Source of the DNA: Alishewanella longhuensis
GTDB lineage: Bacteria > Pseudomonadota > Gammaproteobacteria > Enterobacterales > Alteromonadaceae
Reading direction: 5' to 3'
Length of the DNA stretch: 38,760 nt
NCBI RefSeq assembly: GCF_014653435.1
Contig: NZ_BNAO01000011.1
Location: forward strand, 1 to 38,760
Numbering within the stretch: the stretch's first letter is position 1; each line of letters opens with the position of its first letter. The notes under the pieces were generated by a model. It saw only the letters and a program-made list of their open reading frames with translations. It ran no database searches and was not told the origin of the DNA. The position numbers and the translations under genes were made by a program. Below, piece by piece: positions 7,779-17,093 of the stretch.

Positions 7779-9263
7779 ATGAAAAGAACCGAACCTAAAC
7801 TACCTAGCCTGTTGGATGCGTTAATCCCGATGTTGGTGCTTATCGCGTTGCTTGCTGCATCAGTGATGTTGTTTAAAGATGATTCTTCTTATGGACCTAA
7901 CCAAATAGCCTTATTTATTGCAGCAGCTGTTGCGGTAGTGATAGGGTTAAAAAATGGCCATGACTGGCGCAGTATAGAAAAAGCGATGGTAAAGGGCATT
8001 TCTTTGTCGCTCGCGGCAGTGTTAATACTGTTGGCGGTAGGTGCACTTATTGGTACCTGGTTATTGTCTGGGACAGTACCTACGCTGATTTATTTTGGTT
8101 TACAGCTACTAAGTCCTAGTTGGTTTTATGCTGCCAGCTGTGTGCTTTGCGCTATTGTAGCGATGAGTATTGGCAGTAGTTGGACGACTGCCGCCACTAT
8201 TGGTGTTGCCTTAATTGGTGTCGCTACCGGCTTAGGCTTATCACCTGCTATCACTGCCGGAGCTATAGTATCAGGTGCCTATTTTGGCGATAAGATTTCT
8301 CCGCTAAGTGAAACAACAAATTTAGCGCCTGCGGTAGCAGGTGCGGATTTGTTTGAGCATATTCGACACATGTTATGGACGACAGTGCCTAGCATTATTT
8401 TGGCGTTAATTGCGTTCATTTTAATTGGCTTTAACAGTAACGTGAGTGCCGATTTACAGCATATTAACGAGATTAGCTCAGTGCTAGAACAGCAATTTAA
8501 TATTAGCCTTTGGACCCTAATACCTTTGGCCGTATTGTTAACAATGGCTGTTAAAAAGGTACCGGCATTCCCCACCGTGTTTCTTGGTGCTTTGCTTGGC
8601 GGTATTTGGGCTGTGCTGTTTCAACCTGAGTTAATTAACCGTATGGCAGATGAGCAGTTACCTGCAGTGATTGCCATATTTAAGCTGGTTTGGCAGACGC
8701 TTTTTGCAGGCTTTAGCATTAGCACCGGTAATGACGATATGGATAGTTTGTTAAGTGGTGGTGGTATGGCCAGCATGCTTAACACTATTTGGTTAATATT
8801 TTCAGCCATGATGTTTGGTGCAGTGGTAGAGCATATCGGTTTATTGCGTAAGTTTGTGGAAACCATCCTAGCTTTTGCCCGCAGTACTGGGTCATTAATT
8901 ACTAGTACCATGGCAACCTGTTTAGCGACGAATATTCTGACTGCCGATCAATATATGTCGATTGTTATGCCAGGTCGTATGTATAAAGAAGAATATAAGC
9001 GCCGAGGCCTGGCGCCAGTAAACTTATCTCGTGCGTTGGAAGACGGTGGCACTATCACCAGCCCGTTAATACCCTGGAATACCTGTGGTGCTTATATGCA
9101 TGGTGTTTTAAATGTTAATCCGCTCGATTATTTTGCGTACGCCTTTTTCAATCTGATTAATCCGGTGCTGGCGGTGGTCTATGCTTACCTTGGAATAAAA
9201 ATTCTTAAATTAACACCGCCAGATTCGGTGACCGCCGAGGTGTCTACAAGTACTGGTCGGTAA
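7779..9263 (+). CDS. nhaC: Na+/H+ antiporter, NhaC family
   Basis: Inner-membrane antiporter of 494 aa that expels Na+ in exchange for H+. The NhaC signature is clear: SSWTTAATIGVALIG, then GAYFGDKISPLSETTNLAP near residues 160-190, then a C-terminal half with ILTADQYMSIVMPGRMY and EDGGTITSPLIPWNTCGAY. About twelve or more hydrophobic segments are visible. Some members of this superfamily exchange organic acids (for example malate/lactate) rather than plain H+, so substrate is not fixed. An AGGAG lies before the ATG, and the 14-bp gap from the NSS gene implies one transcript. A terminator follows at 9289. Confidence 0.88.
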   Translation: MKRTEPKLPSLLDALIPMLVLIALLAASVMLFKDDSSYGPNQIALFIAAAVAVVIGLKNGHDWRSIEKAMVKGISLSLAAVLILLAVGALIGTWLLSGTVPTLIYFGLQLLSPSWFYAASCVLCAIVAMSIGSSWTTAATIGVALIGVATGLGLSPAITAGAIVSGAYFGDKISPLSETTNLAPAVAGADLFEHIRHMLWTTVPSIILALIAFILIGFNSNVSADLQHINEISSVLEQQFNISLWTLIPLAVLLTMAVKKVPAFPTVFLGALLGGIWAVLFQPELINRMADEQLPAVIAIFKLVWQTLFAGFSISTGNDDMDSLLSGGGMASMLNTIWLIFSAMMFGAVVEHIGLLRKFVETILAFARSTGSLITSTMATCLATNILTADQYMSIVMPGRMYKEEYKRRGLAPVNLSRALEDGGTITSPLIPWNTCGAYMHGVLNVNPLDYFAYAFFNLINPVLAVVYAYLGIKILKLTPPDSVTAEVSTSTGR

Positions 9264-9288
9264 GTTGCCTTTAGCCGTAATTGTAATA

Positions 9289-9312
9289 AAGCCTGACTAA
9301 CGTCGGGCTTTT
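9289..9312 (+). terminator. Rho-independent terminator after nhaC
   Basis: AAGCCTGAC (9289-9297) pairs with GTCGGGCTT (9302-9310), 9 bp including one G-T pair, loop TAAC, followed by a T tract to 9312. Confidence 0.8.
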
Positions 9313-9375
9313 GCAATTTAGTGCAGTAATTTTCACTCTATCTTGATATCACTTTATTTGACATGGAATAGCTTT

Positions 9376-11955
9376 ATGACAGCAGCAACGATACGCCAGC
9401 CTAAGCGGTTAGCCGACTATCAACCGCCTAGTTTTTTAGTCAGTAAAACAGACCTGAGTTTCGAGTTGGATCCTACAGCTACCAGAGTTTCTGCAACGTT
9501 AACCTTTCAGCGTAACGGCGCTGGAATTATGATACTCGACGGTCAACAACTTAAGCTGATTAGCTTGCGCTTAAATGGCCAGATGCTTACCGATAAAGAC
9601 TACCGACTTACAGAGGATAGCTTAGAGATTGTTAAACCAGGTAATTCTGGGGTGCTGGAAATTGTTACCGAATTAAACCCAGATCAAAATAGCGCGCTAG
9701 AGGGCTTATATCTGGCAGAGGGGGTCTATTGTACCCAGTGTGAGGCAGAGGGCTTTCGGCGGATCACCTATTATCCTGATCGGCCGGATGTTCTCGCCGT
9801 TTTTACTACTACGATCATTGCAGATAGCAGCCAGTTACCTTTTCTACTCTCAAATGGTAACAAAGTGAGTGAAACGCTGTTAAGTGATGGCCGTACTGCC
9901 GTTAAATGGCATGATCCTTTTCCAAAACCAGCCTATTTGTTTGCCCTGGTTGCCGGTGATTTTGATTGCTTAACGGATGCGTATGTAACTGCTTCTGGCC
10001 GACAGGTATCGCTGGAATTTTATGTGCAAAAAGGCGCGTTGTCGCGCAGTCACTTTGCGATGGCAGCGTTAAAACGCGCCATGCACTGGGATGAGCAACG
10101 TTTCGGACTCGAATACGATTTAGACCGCTACATGGTTGTTGCTGTTGATTTCTTTAATATGGGCGCAATGGAAAATAAAGGGCTGAATGTCTTTAACAGT
10201 AAATATGTGCTGGCCGACGATAGCAGCGCCACTGATCAAGATTATTTCAATATTGAATCAATTATTGGTCATGAGTATTTTCATAACTGGACGGGTAATC
10301 GTGTAACTTGTCGAGATTGGTTTCAACTGAGTTTGAAAGAAGGCTTAACCGTATTTCGCGATCAGGAATTTAGCGCGGATATGGGATCTGCGACGCTTAA
10401 TCGTATCGAAGCCGTAAAGCTAATCCGCACAGCCCAGTTTGCAGAAGATGCCAGCCCTATGGCACATCCTATCAGGCCTGAGCAGGTGTTGGAGATGAAT
10501 AATTTCTACACGGTAACGGTTTATGATAAAGGTGCTGAAGTTATCCGCATGTTACAAACAATCCTTGGCAAAACGGGTTTTAATGCGGGTTTAAAATGTT
10601 ATCTGGATCGGCACGATGGCCAGGCCGTTACCTGTGATGATTTTGTGCAGGCTATGCAAGATGCGACCGGCCAGGACTTAACGCAATTCCGGCGTTGGTA
10701 TAGCCAGTCAGGAACTCCTGAAGTGAAAGTGCAAGAGCACTATGACGCGACTTCTGCTCGTTTGACCTTGAAATTACACCAGCATACTCCTGTTACAGCA
10801 GATCAAACTATAAAGCAGCCGTTGCTGATGCCAATGCGCATTGAGCTTCTCTTCAGTAATGCCGGCTCAAGTATGCGGCAATTGTTGTTACTGAGTAATG
10901 AAGAACAAGAATTTCAGTTTGATGGTATTCACGAACAACCGTTGATCGTATGGTTAGAGGATTTTTCTGCTCCGGTAAAATTAAGTACACATTATCAACC
11001 TGAACAATTATTGCTGATTGCCGGCAGGGCAACTAATGGCTTTGCCCGTTGGGATGCGATGCAACAATACTGGAGCTTACTGATTTCCAAGGCGGTAACT
11101 GGGGGGCTACTCCCGCAATTACCTGCAGAGTTAGTCAGCTTATTTAAACAGTTACTACAGCAGCCATTAGCCGATATAGCGTTAACGGCAGAGTTATTAG
11201 CCTTGCCCGATTTTGATACTTTGGCAGAGCAGTACACCGAAATTCCGGTAGATGCCTTGTTAAGCTGTTTAGCTCATTTAACGCAGCAGTTAGCAGAGGC
11301 ACTGGCAATAGAGTTGACTGCTTGCTATCAGCGTTTTGACAGCATAGCCTATCATTACAATGAGCAGGGTGTGGCATTACGTGCGCTAAAAGGGCGTTGC
11401 TTGCACTATTTAGCCTTTACAAATGAAGGAGAACACTGGGTTAATCAACATTACCGGCAAGCTGATAATATGACAGATCAATTGACGGCGCTTAAGGCTG
11501 CTCAGTATGCCGAGTTAGCGACGAGCAATAGCCTACTGGAAGATTTTGCCAAGCGGTACCAGCATAATGTGCAGGTAATGGATAAGTATTTTAGTTTGGT
11601 CGCAACAACACCCAATGACGCTGTTTTTACGCACTTAGATCGCCTAACGCAACATTCGTTATTTAGTTGGAAAAATCCTAATCGGGTTCGTGCCGTCTTT
11701 GGTGCTTTTTCGCAGCGCAACGCCAAGCAGTTTCATCGGGCAGATGGGCGTGGCTATCAATTACTAGCGCAGATTGTGACAAAGCTTGATCCAATAAACC
11801 CGCAGCTAGCGGCTCGACTTCTTACACCACTTTTATCCTGGCAACGGTACGATCAGCAGCGACAACATTTATTAGCTGGTCTATTAAAAGCCCTTGCTGC
11901 ACAGGCATCACTTTCCAACGATGTATTTGAAAAAGTGAGTAAGAGTCTGCCATGA
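9376..11955 (+). CDS. pepN: Aminopeptidase N (M1 family metallopeptidase)
   Basis: Cytosolic zinc aminopeptidase (859 aa) that removes N-terminal residues from peptides in the last steps of protein turnover and peptide use. The substrate-binding GAMEN motif is in FNMGAMENKG. The zinc site is HEYFH at 299-303 with the third ligand E322 in SLKEGLTVFRDQEF, matching H297, H301 and E320 of E. coli PepN with a shift of two residues. The C-terminal helical repeats resemble the E. coli enzyme (870 aa). I use the ATG at 9376 because MTAATIRQPKRLADYQPPSF aligns with the E. coli N-terminus and a GGA lies upstream. The frame is open back to 9343, with no ribosome site there. The stop overlaps the DUF2835 start. 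Confidence 0.96.
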   Translation: MTAATIRQPKRLADYQPPSFLVSKTDLSFELDPTATRVSATLTFQRNGAGIMILDGQQLKLISLRLNGQMLTDKDYRLTEDSLEIVKPGNSGVLEIVTELNPDQNSALEGLYLAEGVYCTQCEAEGFRRITYYPDRPDVLAVFTTTIIADSSQLPFLLSNGNKVSETLLSDGRTAVKWHDPFPKPAYLFALVAGDFDCLTDAYVTASGRQVSLEFYVQKGALSRSHFAMAALKRAMHWDEQRFGLEYDLDRYMVVAVDFFNMGAMENKGLNVFNSKYVLADDSSATDQDYFNIESIIGHEYFHNWTGNRVTCRDWFQLSLKEGLTVFRDQEFSADMGSATLNRIEAVKLIRTAQFAEDASPMAHPIRPEQVLEMNNFYTVTVYDKGAEVIRMLQTILGKTGFNAGLKCYLDRHDGQAVTCDDFVQAMQDATGQDLTQFRRWYSQSGTPEVKVQEHYDATSARLTLKLHQHTPVTADQTIKQPLLMPMRIELLFSNAGSSMRQLLLLSNEEQEFQFDGIHEQPLIVWLEDFSAPVKLSTHYQPEQLLLIAGRATNGFARWDAMQQYWSLLISKAVTGGLLPQLPAELVSLFKQLLQQPLADIALTAELLALPDFDTLAEQYTEIPVDALLSCLAHLTQQLAEALAIELTACYQRFDSIAYHYNEQGVALRALKGRCLHYLAFTNEGEHWVNQHYRQADNMTDQLTALKAAQYAELATSNSLLEDFAKRYQHNVQVMDKYFSLVATTPNDAVFTHLDRLTQHSLFSWKNPNRVRAVFGAFSQRNAKQFHRADGRGYQLLAQIVTKLDPINPQLAARLLTPLLSWQRYDQQRQHLLAGLLKALAAQASLSNDVFEKVSKSLP

Positions 11956-12176
11956 GCCGGCACTATGTATTTAGTGGTTTTATTTCAGCTGAGAAATGTC
12001 AGCAGTATTATCGTGGAGAGGTGCGCTATCTTATTGTTACTGCTGATAGTGGTGAGCGGATCCAGCTGGCATTTAGGCATTTTCAGCCTTATATCAGTCA
12101 GCTGGGGATCCGTGGCAGATTTAGATTAACGCTTACCGATAATGGAGATTTTTTGAAGTTAGAGAAAATTAGTTAG
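11952..12176 (+). CDS. DUF2835 family protein (74 aa)
   Basis: Small protein of unknown function, resembling the DUF2835 family seen next to pepN in related gammaproteobacteria (family name from memory). It has alternating hydrophobic/charged strands (YLIVTADSGERIQLAFRHFQP, in part, and GRFRLTLTDNGDFLKLEKI at the end) that suggest a small beta-rich fold. No signal peptide or membrane segment is seen. The ATG overlaps the pepN stop by 4 bp (ATGA), so the two are translationally coupled. A possible role linked to peptide turnover comes from context only. Confidence 0.75.
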   Translation: MSRHYVFSGFISAEKCQQYYRGEVRYLIVTADSGERIQLAFRHFQPYISQLGIRGRFRLTLTDNGDFLKLEKIS

Positions 12177-12497
12177 AGTATATACTTTAAACGCTGGATT
12201 GAAACATTAACTTGCGTTCTCAGCTGGTTTGACCTTTAATTTCATTAGCTTACCTTTAGCAGTCTCTGGTCTGTCCTGACAGGTTAAACTACTGTGTAAG
12301 CTAAAGTCGAATGCAAAGCAGTGAAAAGCGAAAAAATGAATAATAATCAACAGATTTACGTTAGAGCAAGCCTTGCTAACACCGGCAAATGATGTAATTA
12401 TTTTATTGCAAGAGTCTGTTTTGCAGTGGTTAGCAAGCCGGATCGATAACTAAAAGAACAAACAACTACCTGTTTGAACAGGGGGGGAGACAACAAC
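12177..12497 (+). promoter_or_regulatory. Structured leader/promoter region of the DUF1302 gene
   Basis: No gene is seen in these 320 bases. A possible sigma-70 pair is TTGACC (12229-12234) and TACCTT (12251-12256) with 16-bp spacing. Two long-range perfect 9-bp inverted repeats follow: TTAGCTTAC (12245-12253) / GTAAGCTAA (12296-12304), which encloses CTGTC-CT-GACAG (12271-12282), and CTTGCTAAC (12372-12380) / GTTAGCAAG (12429-12437). The SD of the gene lies inside a run of seven G (12481-12487) followed by AG. The region probably includes a long structured 5' leader, but the regulator is unknown. Confidence 0.4.
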
Positions 12498-14573
12498 ATG
12501 AATAAAAGGCCAAACCGCTTTGCGATGAGTCCGTTAGCTGCCGGTGTTACTGCCGCATTGCTGGCGCTGGCTTATGCACCAGCTCAGGCAGCAACCTTCA
12601 ACTTTGGCGATGTAGAGGTTGTATTTGACTCTACGTTCTCTTACGGTGCTAGCTGGCGTACAGAGGAGCGTAACTGGGATACCATTGCCAAGGTTAACCA
12701 TCCTCGTTTTGACTGGACGGGATATAACGCTGCGACCAATGTGATCTATCCGGCTGCCGATATCTGGGCACAACCAGGCGCATACTCTAGTAATGGCGAC
12801 GCAGGTAATCTAAATTTTGATCGTGGTGATATGTTCAGTAGCTTGTTCAAAGGCTTGCATGAAGTATCGATCAAAAAAGATAACATTGGCTTCTTTGGCC
12901 GCTTTATGTATTTTTATGATACCGTCATGAATGACGGTAAGTTTGCCTATACCAACCCACTTAGCGGTAACAAAGTTGACCCTTGTGAAGATAAAGGCTC
13001 CAGAGAGCTTGCCTGTAAAGATTTACGTTTACTTGACGCTTATATTTACGGTAATTTTTCATTTAATGATGGCCAAAACCCGGTAACGGTTCGATTAGGT
13101 AACCAGGTTTTAAGTTGGGGTGAAAGCACCTTTATCCAGCATGGTATCAACATCACCCCAATCGATGTTGGTATTGCCAGAGCGCCTGGAGCCGAACTCA
13201 AGGAAGCTTTTATTCCAACTGGTATGCTGACGTTATCTGTTGGCTTAACTGATAACCTCTCTACCGAATTATTTTATCAGTACTCCTGGCAAGAAAGCTA
13301 TTTACCCCCACCAGGTACTTATTTCTCTACTAATGATTTTGCTGGCCGTGGTGGTTATGCGCAAAATATTCAGTTGGGTTTTTCAGGCAACCCAGATATT
13401 GATTTAGCCTTCTTACTACAAAACCTTAATAACTTAGGTTCTGCGGTCGCTGCCGGGCAAATCAGCCCAGCTCAAGCATCACAAATTTATCTGGCTTATC
13501 CAACCAAAGTGGCGCTGCGTCCTTTTGGTGATTCAGGTGAGATCAAGCCGAAAGACAGTGGCCAATATGGTATTAAGTTTGAGTATTTTGCGCCCAGCTT
13601 AGGCGATACTGAGTTCGCGGTGTATTACATGAATTATCATAGCCGGGTGCCAGTTATTTCCGGTGTTGCGTCTGATTTCCGGACACCGGCCATCCAATCT
13701 GACCTGGGTTTCCTAGTGCAGAATGCCGGTAATATCACTAAAGAAAATGTACAAAGCTTACGGGCATTCTCTAAAGGTTTATTAGAGTATCCCGAAGATA
13801 TTAAACTATATGGCGCGAGTTTTAATACAAATCTGGGAACGACATCAGTTGCGGGTGAGTTCTCGTTTCGTCAAGACGAGCCACTTCAAATCGACGACGT
13901 AGAAATTTTATACGCGGGTATGCCTGAGCAATTAGCTATTGCAGGTATCCGGCCTGACTTAGCGGGTATTTCACAGCTGGGGCGGTTTATTGGTACTAAA
14001 GCCACACCAGGTAATTACGCGCAAGGTTATATTTTACGTAATACTGTGCAGGCGCAAATGACCTTCACTCATTTATTCGGACCAACACTGGGTGCAGATA
14101 ACTTTAGTATGTTAGCTGAAGTGGGTGGGGTAAGAATTAACAACATGCCTGCTCATGACGTACTGCGCCTAAATGGCCCGAATACAGACCGTAGCGGTGC
14201 GCCGCTGGTCGGTGCCAATGGCCCTTCTGACGGTTTGCATACCGGTTTATCTAACGGCGCTGAGCAAAATCCATTCCCAACTGCATCTGCCTGGGGTTAT
14301 CGGATTTTAGCGAAAGCCGATTATAACAACGTCTTTGCTGGTGTGAACTTATCACAACGTTTAGTGTTTTCACACGATGTAAACGGTATTACGCCAGATC
14401 CATTATTTATGTTTGTAAAAGATCGTAAATCTGCATCTTATGCCGTTTCTTTCGATTACTTAAACAAGTGGTCTGGTGAACTGAGTTACAATTGGTTCTG
14501 GGGTGGAGTAGGTACAACCAACAATACTGCAGACCGCGACTTTGTATCTTTTAATATTAAATACTCTATTTAA
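12498..14573 (+). CDS. DUF1302 family outer-membrane protein (691 aa)
   Basis: An exported protein with a clear signal peptide (residues 1-31, cut after APAQA). The mature part is rich in aromatic residues and alternating strands, ends in a beta-strand (VSFNIKYSI), and carries the Asn/Asp/Gly-rich loops typical of outer-membrane barrels. It resembles the DUF1302 family of Pseudomonas and marine gammaproteobacteria. Function is not established; in this neighbourhood it may be the outer-membrane channel or receptor for the RND protein downstream. I use the ATG at 12498, which follows the G-rich SD, rather than an upstream TTG at 12474. The DUF1329 gene starts 16 bp after the stop, so the two are probably one transcript. 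Confidence 0.85.
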   Translation: MNKRPNRFAMSPLAAGVTAALLALAYAPAQAATFNFGDVEVVFDSTFSYGASWRTEERNWDTIAKVNHPRFDWTGYNAATNVIYPAADIWAQPGAYSSNGDAGNLNFDRGDMFSSLFKGLHEVSIKKDNIGFFGRFMYFYDTVMNDGKFAYTNPLSGNKVDPCEDKGSRELACKDLRLLDAYIYGNFSFNDGQNPVTVRLGNQVLSWGESTFIQHGINITPIDVGIARAPGAELKEAFIPTGMLTLSVGLTDNLSTELFYQYSWQESYLPPPGTYFSTNDFAGRGGYAQNIQLGFSGNPDIDLAFLLQNLNNLGSAVAAGQISPAQASQIYLAYPTKVALRPFGDSGEIKPKDSGQYGIKFEYFAPSLGDTEFAVYYMNYHSRVPVISGVASDFRTPAIQSDLGFLVQNAGNITKENVQSLRAFSKGLLEYPEDIKLYGASFNTNLGTTSVAGEFSFRQDEPLQIDDVEILYAGMPEQLAIAGIRPDLAGISQLGRFIGTKATPGNYAQGYILRNTVQAQMTFTHLFGPTLGADNFSMLAEVGGVRINNMPAHDVLRLNGPNTDRSGAPLVGANGPSDGLHTGLSNGAEQNPFPTASAWGYRILAKADYNNVFAGVNLSQRLVFSHDVNGITPDPLFMFVKDRKSASYAVSFDYLNKWSGELSYNWFWGGVGTTNNTADRDFVSFNIKYSI

Positions 14574-14589
14574 GGGACGAGCACGAATT

Positions 14590-15951
14590 ATGAAAAAACT
14601 CACCCTGTTAGCATCGGCTGTTGCGCTGGTGTTCAGTTGCAATACCTTGGCTAAATTACCTGCTGATCAGGTAGCGCGCTTGGGTCAAGATTTAACACCT
14701 ATTGGTGCTGAGCGTGCAGGTAATGCTGCTGGTACCATTCCAGAATGGACCGGCGGTATTAAAGCTGCTCCTGCAGGCTACAAGCCAGGCGATCATCATC
14801 CTAATCCTTTTGCTGATGACAAAGTGTTGTTTACCATCACTAAAGCCAACCTTGACCAATACCGGCAGTTCTTAAGTCCAGGTCAGATTGCACTTTTTGA
14901 TTTGTATCCTGATACTTTCAAAATGAACGTTTATCCGACAAGACGTAGCGCATCGTTTCCGCAGTATTTTTATGATGCGACTAAACGAATTGCGGCTGAG
15001 GCTGAGTTGGTTGAAGGGGGTAATGGCTTAAGAAATGCGGCTATAGGTATCCCGTTTCCTATTCCCAGTAACGGTCTAGAGGCTATTTGGAACCACACTG
15101 TTCGTTATCGTGGCGTTGCCGCCAGCCGTAACGGTGGTCAGGCTGCACCGACCGCAGCGGGCGCTTATACCATTATTGGTTTTGACGAACAGATCATGTT
15201 CAAATACTCGCACCCTGATGCAACACCTGCGGCGTTAGAAGCCGAAAATATTCTGTTCCGCTTTAAGCAAAGTGTGACTTCACCTGCGCGTTTAGCCGGT
15301 ACAGCATTGTTGGTACATGAAACGATGGACCAGGTGGCAACACCTCGTCAGGCTTGGACCTATAACACCGGCCAACGCCGTGTTCGCCGCGCGCCAAACG
15401 TAGCTTATGATGCACCAGGTACTGCATCAGACGGTTTACGTACTACCGATGATTTCGACATGTTTAACGGATCGCCAGATCGTTATAACTGGGAGCTTAA
15501 AGGTAAACGCGAAATGTATATTGCGTATAACGACTATAAGTTACACAGCAATAGCCTAAAGTATTCTGATATTTTGTTGCCGGGCCACATAAATCCAGAA
15601 CATGTTCGTTATGAGAAGCATCGGGTATGGGTAGTCGAAGCAACCTTGAAAGAGGGTACGCGTCATGTTTATGGTAAGCGGGTATTCTTTATTGACGAGG
15701 ATAGCTGGCAAATCCATGTAGCCGACTTATATGACAACCGCGGTGACTTGTATCGCGTGGCTTTAGCCCATGGTCTTAACTACTATGAAGTCCCGACGCA
15801 TTGGAGTACGTTAGAGGTTTATCATGACTTAAATTCACGTCGTTACATTGCTATCGGCCTGGATAATGAAGACAAGATGTATGACTTCTCGGTAACCCTG
15901 TCGGACAATGACTTTACCCCAGCGTCATTACGTCGTGAAGGTACCCGTTAA
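14590..15951 (+). CDS. DUF1329 family exported protein (453 aa)
   Basis: A signal peptide spans about residues 1-21 (ends in NTLA). A cysteine at position 17 in VFSC makes a poor lipobox, so signal peptidase I cleavage is more likely than a lipoprotein. The mature protein begins with the family-typical LTPIGAERAGNAAGTIPEWTGG, quoted from about residue 32. It contains many aromatic and charged strand segments, as in LolB/LolA-like lipid-binding folds; DUF1329 members are usually thought to be periplasmic or outer-membrane associated. It pairs with the DUF1302 gene in many genomes. The ATG at 14590 follows an AAGGGACGAG SD; the frame upstream overlaps the previous gene without a ribosome site. 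A strong terminator follows. Confidence 0.87.
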   Translation: MKKLTLLASAVALVFSCNTLAKLPADQVARLGQDLTPIGAERAGNAAGTIPEWTGGIKAAPAGYKPGDHHPNPFADDKVLFTITKANLDQYRQFLSPGQIALFDLYPDTFKMNVYPTRRSASFPQYFYDATKRIAAEAELVEGGNGLRNAAIGIPFPIPSNGLEAIWNHTVRYRGVAASRNGGQAAPTAAGAYTIIGFDEQIMFKYSHPDATPAALEAENILFRFKQSVTSPARLAGTALLVHETMDQVATPRQAWTYNTGQRRVRRAPNVAYDAPGTASDGLRTTDDFDMFNGSPDRYNWELKGKREMYIAYNDYKLHSNSLKYSDILLPGHINPEHVRYEKHRVWVVEATLKEGTRHVYGKRVFFIDEDSWQIHVADLYDNRGDLYRVALAHGLNYYEVPTHWSTLEVYHDLNSRRYIAIGLDNEDKMYDFSVTLSDNDFTPASLRREGTR

Positions 15952-15966
15952 GTTATAGCCTGCAAG

Positions 15967-15995
15967 AAGGCTGGCATCTGGCCAGCCTTTTTTTT
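15967..15995 (+). terminator. Strong Rho-independent terminator after DUF1329
   Basis: AAGGCTGGC (15967-15975) and GCCAGCCTT (15981-15989) form a perfect 9-bp stem with a 5-nt loop, followed by eight T (15988-15995). It implies that the downstream YCF48/RND pair has its own promoter or depends on read-through. Confidence 0.9.
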
Positions 15996-16042
15996 AGTCA
16001 GGAATCGTTTAAACTTTTATTCAATCTGAGTGTGTCTTACTA

Positions 16043-17092
16043 ATGTATAACAACTTATTTGCCCTATGTTTAACGACGTTATTGCTTATACAAAGCAACA
16101 TGGTAGTTAGTCGCGAGACGGATGACATTCCTGATGCTTTGCCCAAAGCAGCCGTTATTGCGCCATTAGCTGAGCAGGCTTTATTTACCGATGTGGTTGA
16201 TATGGGTACTGCAGGTTATGCTGCAGTTGGTGAACGTGGACATATTCTGATAAGTCATGATGGCCAACATTGGCAGCAAGCTAAGGTACCGGTGCAGGCA
16301 TTATTAACATCGGTTTACTTTACGGATGACCAGTATGGTTGGGCAGTGGGCCATGACGCAACTATTTTACACACTCAAGACAGTGGCAAAAGTTGGCAAC
16401 TACAACAGTTCCTGCCAAAAATGGACAAGCCTTTAATGGATGTTTATTTCTTTGATCGCCAACTAGGTATCGCCGTAGGCGCTTACGGTATGTTTTATAC
16501 CACCGTTGATGGTGGGGTGAATTGGCAGTCTAGTTTTCATTTATCTTTAGTCTCAGAAGATGATCAAGAGTACCTGGCAGAGTTAGCTGAAACAGATCCT
16601 GAAGCCTATTTATTAGAGCGTGCTTCTGTCTTACCGCACTTTAATCGCTTAATGGTGCAGGGCGAACAAATCCTGATGGTAGGAGAAGCTGGTTTTGTAG
16701 CGGTAAGCGAAGATGCCGGACAAAGCTGGCAACGTTTGGAGGCTTTTTATAATGGTTCTTTATTTGACATACATAGAACCCAGCAAGGTACCTTACTGGT
16801 AGCAGGTTTACGCGGAAATGTGTTTCGTAGCGATGATAATGGTGAAAGCTGGCTAGATATTGCGTTGCCCGTATCAGCGACGCTCAGCAGTATTTTTGAA
16901 GACAGTAACGGACAACTTTACCTTACCGGCAATGCAGGGACTTTGCTGCATAGTGCTGACGATGGCCAGAGTTTTCGTGATTTGTCGCAAGCCGATGGTC
17001 GCGCAATTTTAAATGGTTTGTCATTGGCGAACCGCTTACTGCTAGTTACTGAAAGCGGCATTAAATTAACACCGATAGGTAAGTCTGAATAA
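16043..17092 (+). CDS. YCF48-like exported beta-propeller protein
   Basis: A 349-aa exported protein (signal peptide about 1-23) built from BNR/YCF48-type repeats. At least six copies of a VG-x-x-G-x-[IVF]-x-x-[ST]-x-D-x-G-x-[SN]W pattern are visible, for example GERGHILISHDGQHW, GHDATILHTQDSGKSW, GEAGFVAVSEDAGQSW and GLRGNVFRSDDNGESW. This predicts a beta-propeller. The name comes from the photosystem II assembly factor YCF48, but this organism shows no sign of photosynthesis. Bacterial homologues next to RND proteins are probably periplasmic assembly or adaptor factors. The start has no strong SD. Its stop lies one base before the RND start, so the two are tightly coupled. Confidence 0.82.
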   Translation: MYNNLFALCLTTLLLIQSNMVVSRETDDIPDALPKAAVIAPLAEQALFTDVVDMGTAGYAAVGERGHILISHDGQHWQQAKVPVQALLTSVYFTDDQYGWAVGHDATILHTQDSGKSWQLQQFLPKMDKPLMDVYFFDRQLGIAVGAYGMFYTTVDGGVNWQSSFHLSLVSEDDQEYLAELAETDPEAYLLERASVLPHFNRLMVQGEQILMVGEAGFVAVSEDAGQSWQRLEAFYNGSLFDIHRTQQGTLLVAGLRGNVFRSDDNGESWLDIALPVSATLSSIFEDSNGQLYLTGNAGTLLHSADDGQSFRDLSQADGRAILNGLSLANRLLLVTESGIKLTPIGKSE

Positions 17093-17093
17093 T

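Noticed and set aside
9358..9363. TTGACA as a -35 box for pepN
   Set aside because: It is only 12 bp before the likely ATG at 9376, so a -10 and start site would fall inside the coding sequence.
12474..12497. Upstream TTG start for the DUF1302 gene
   Set aside because: It would place the G-rich ribosome binding site inside the coding sequence and add residues before a complete signal peptide.
16043..17092. Photosynthesis link from the YCF48-like protein
   Set aside because: The repeats are clear but no photosystem gene is present; homologues are common in non-photosynthetic bacteria next to RND genes.
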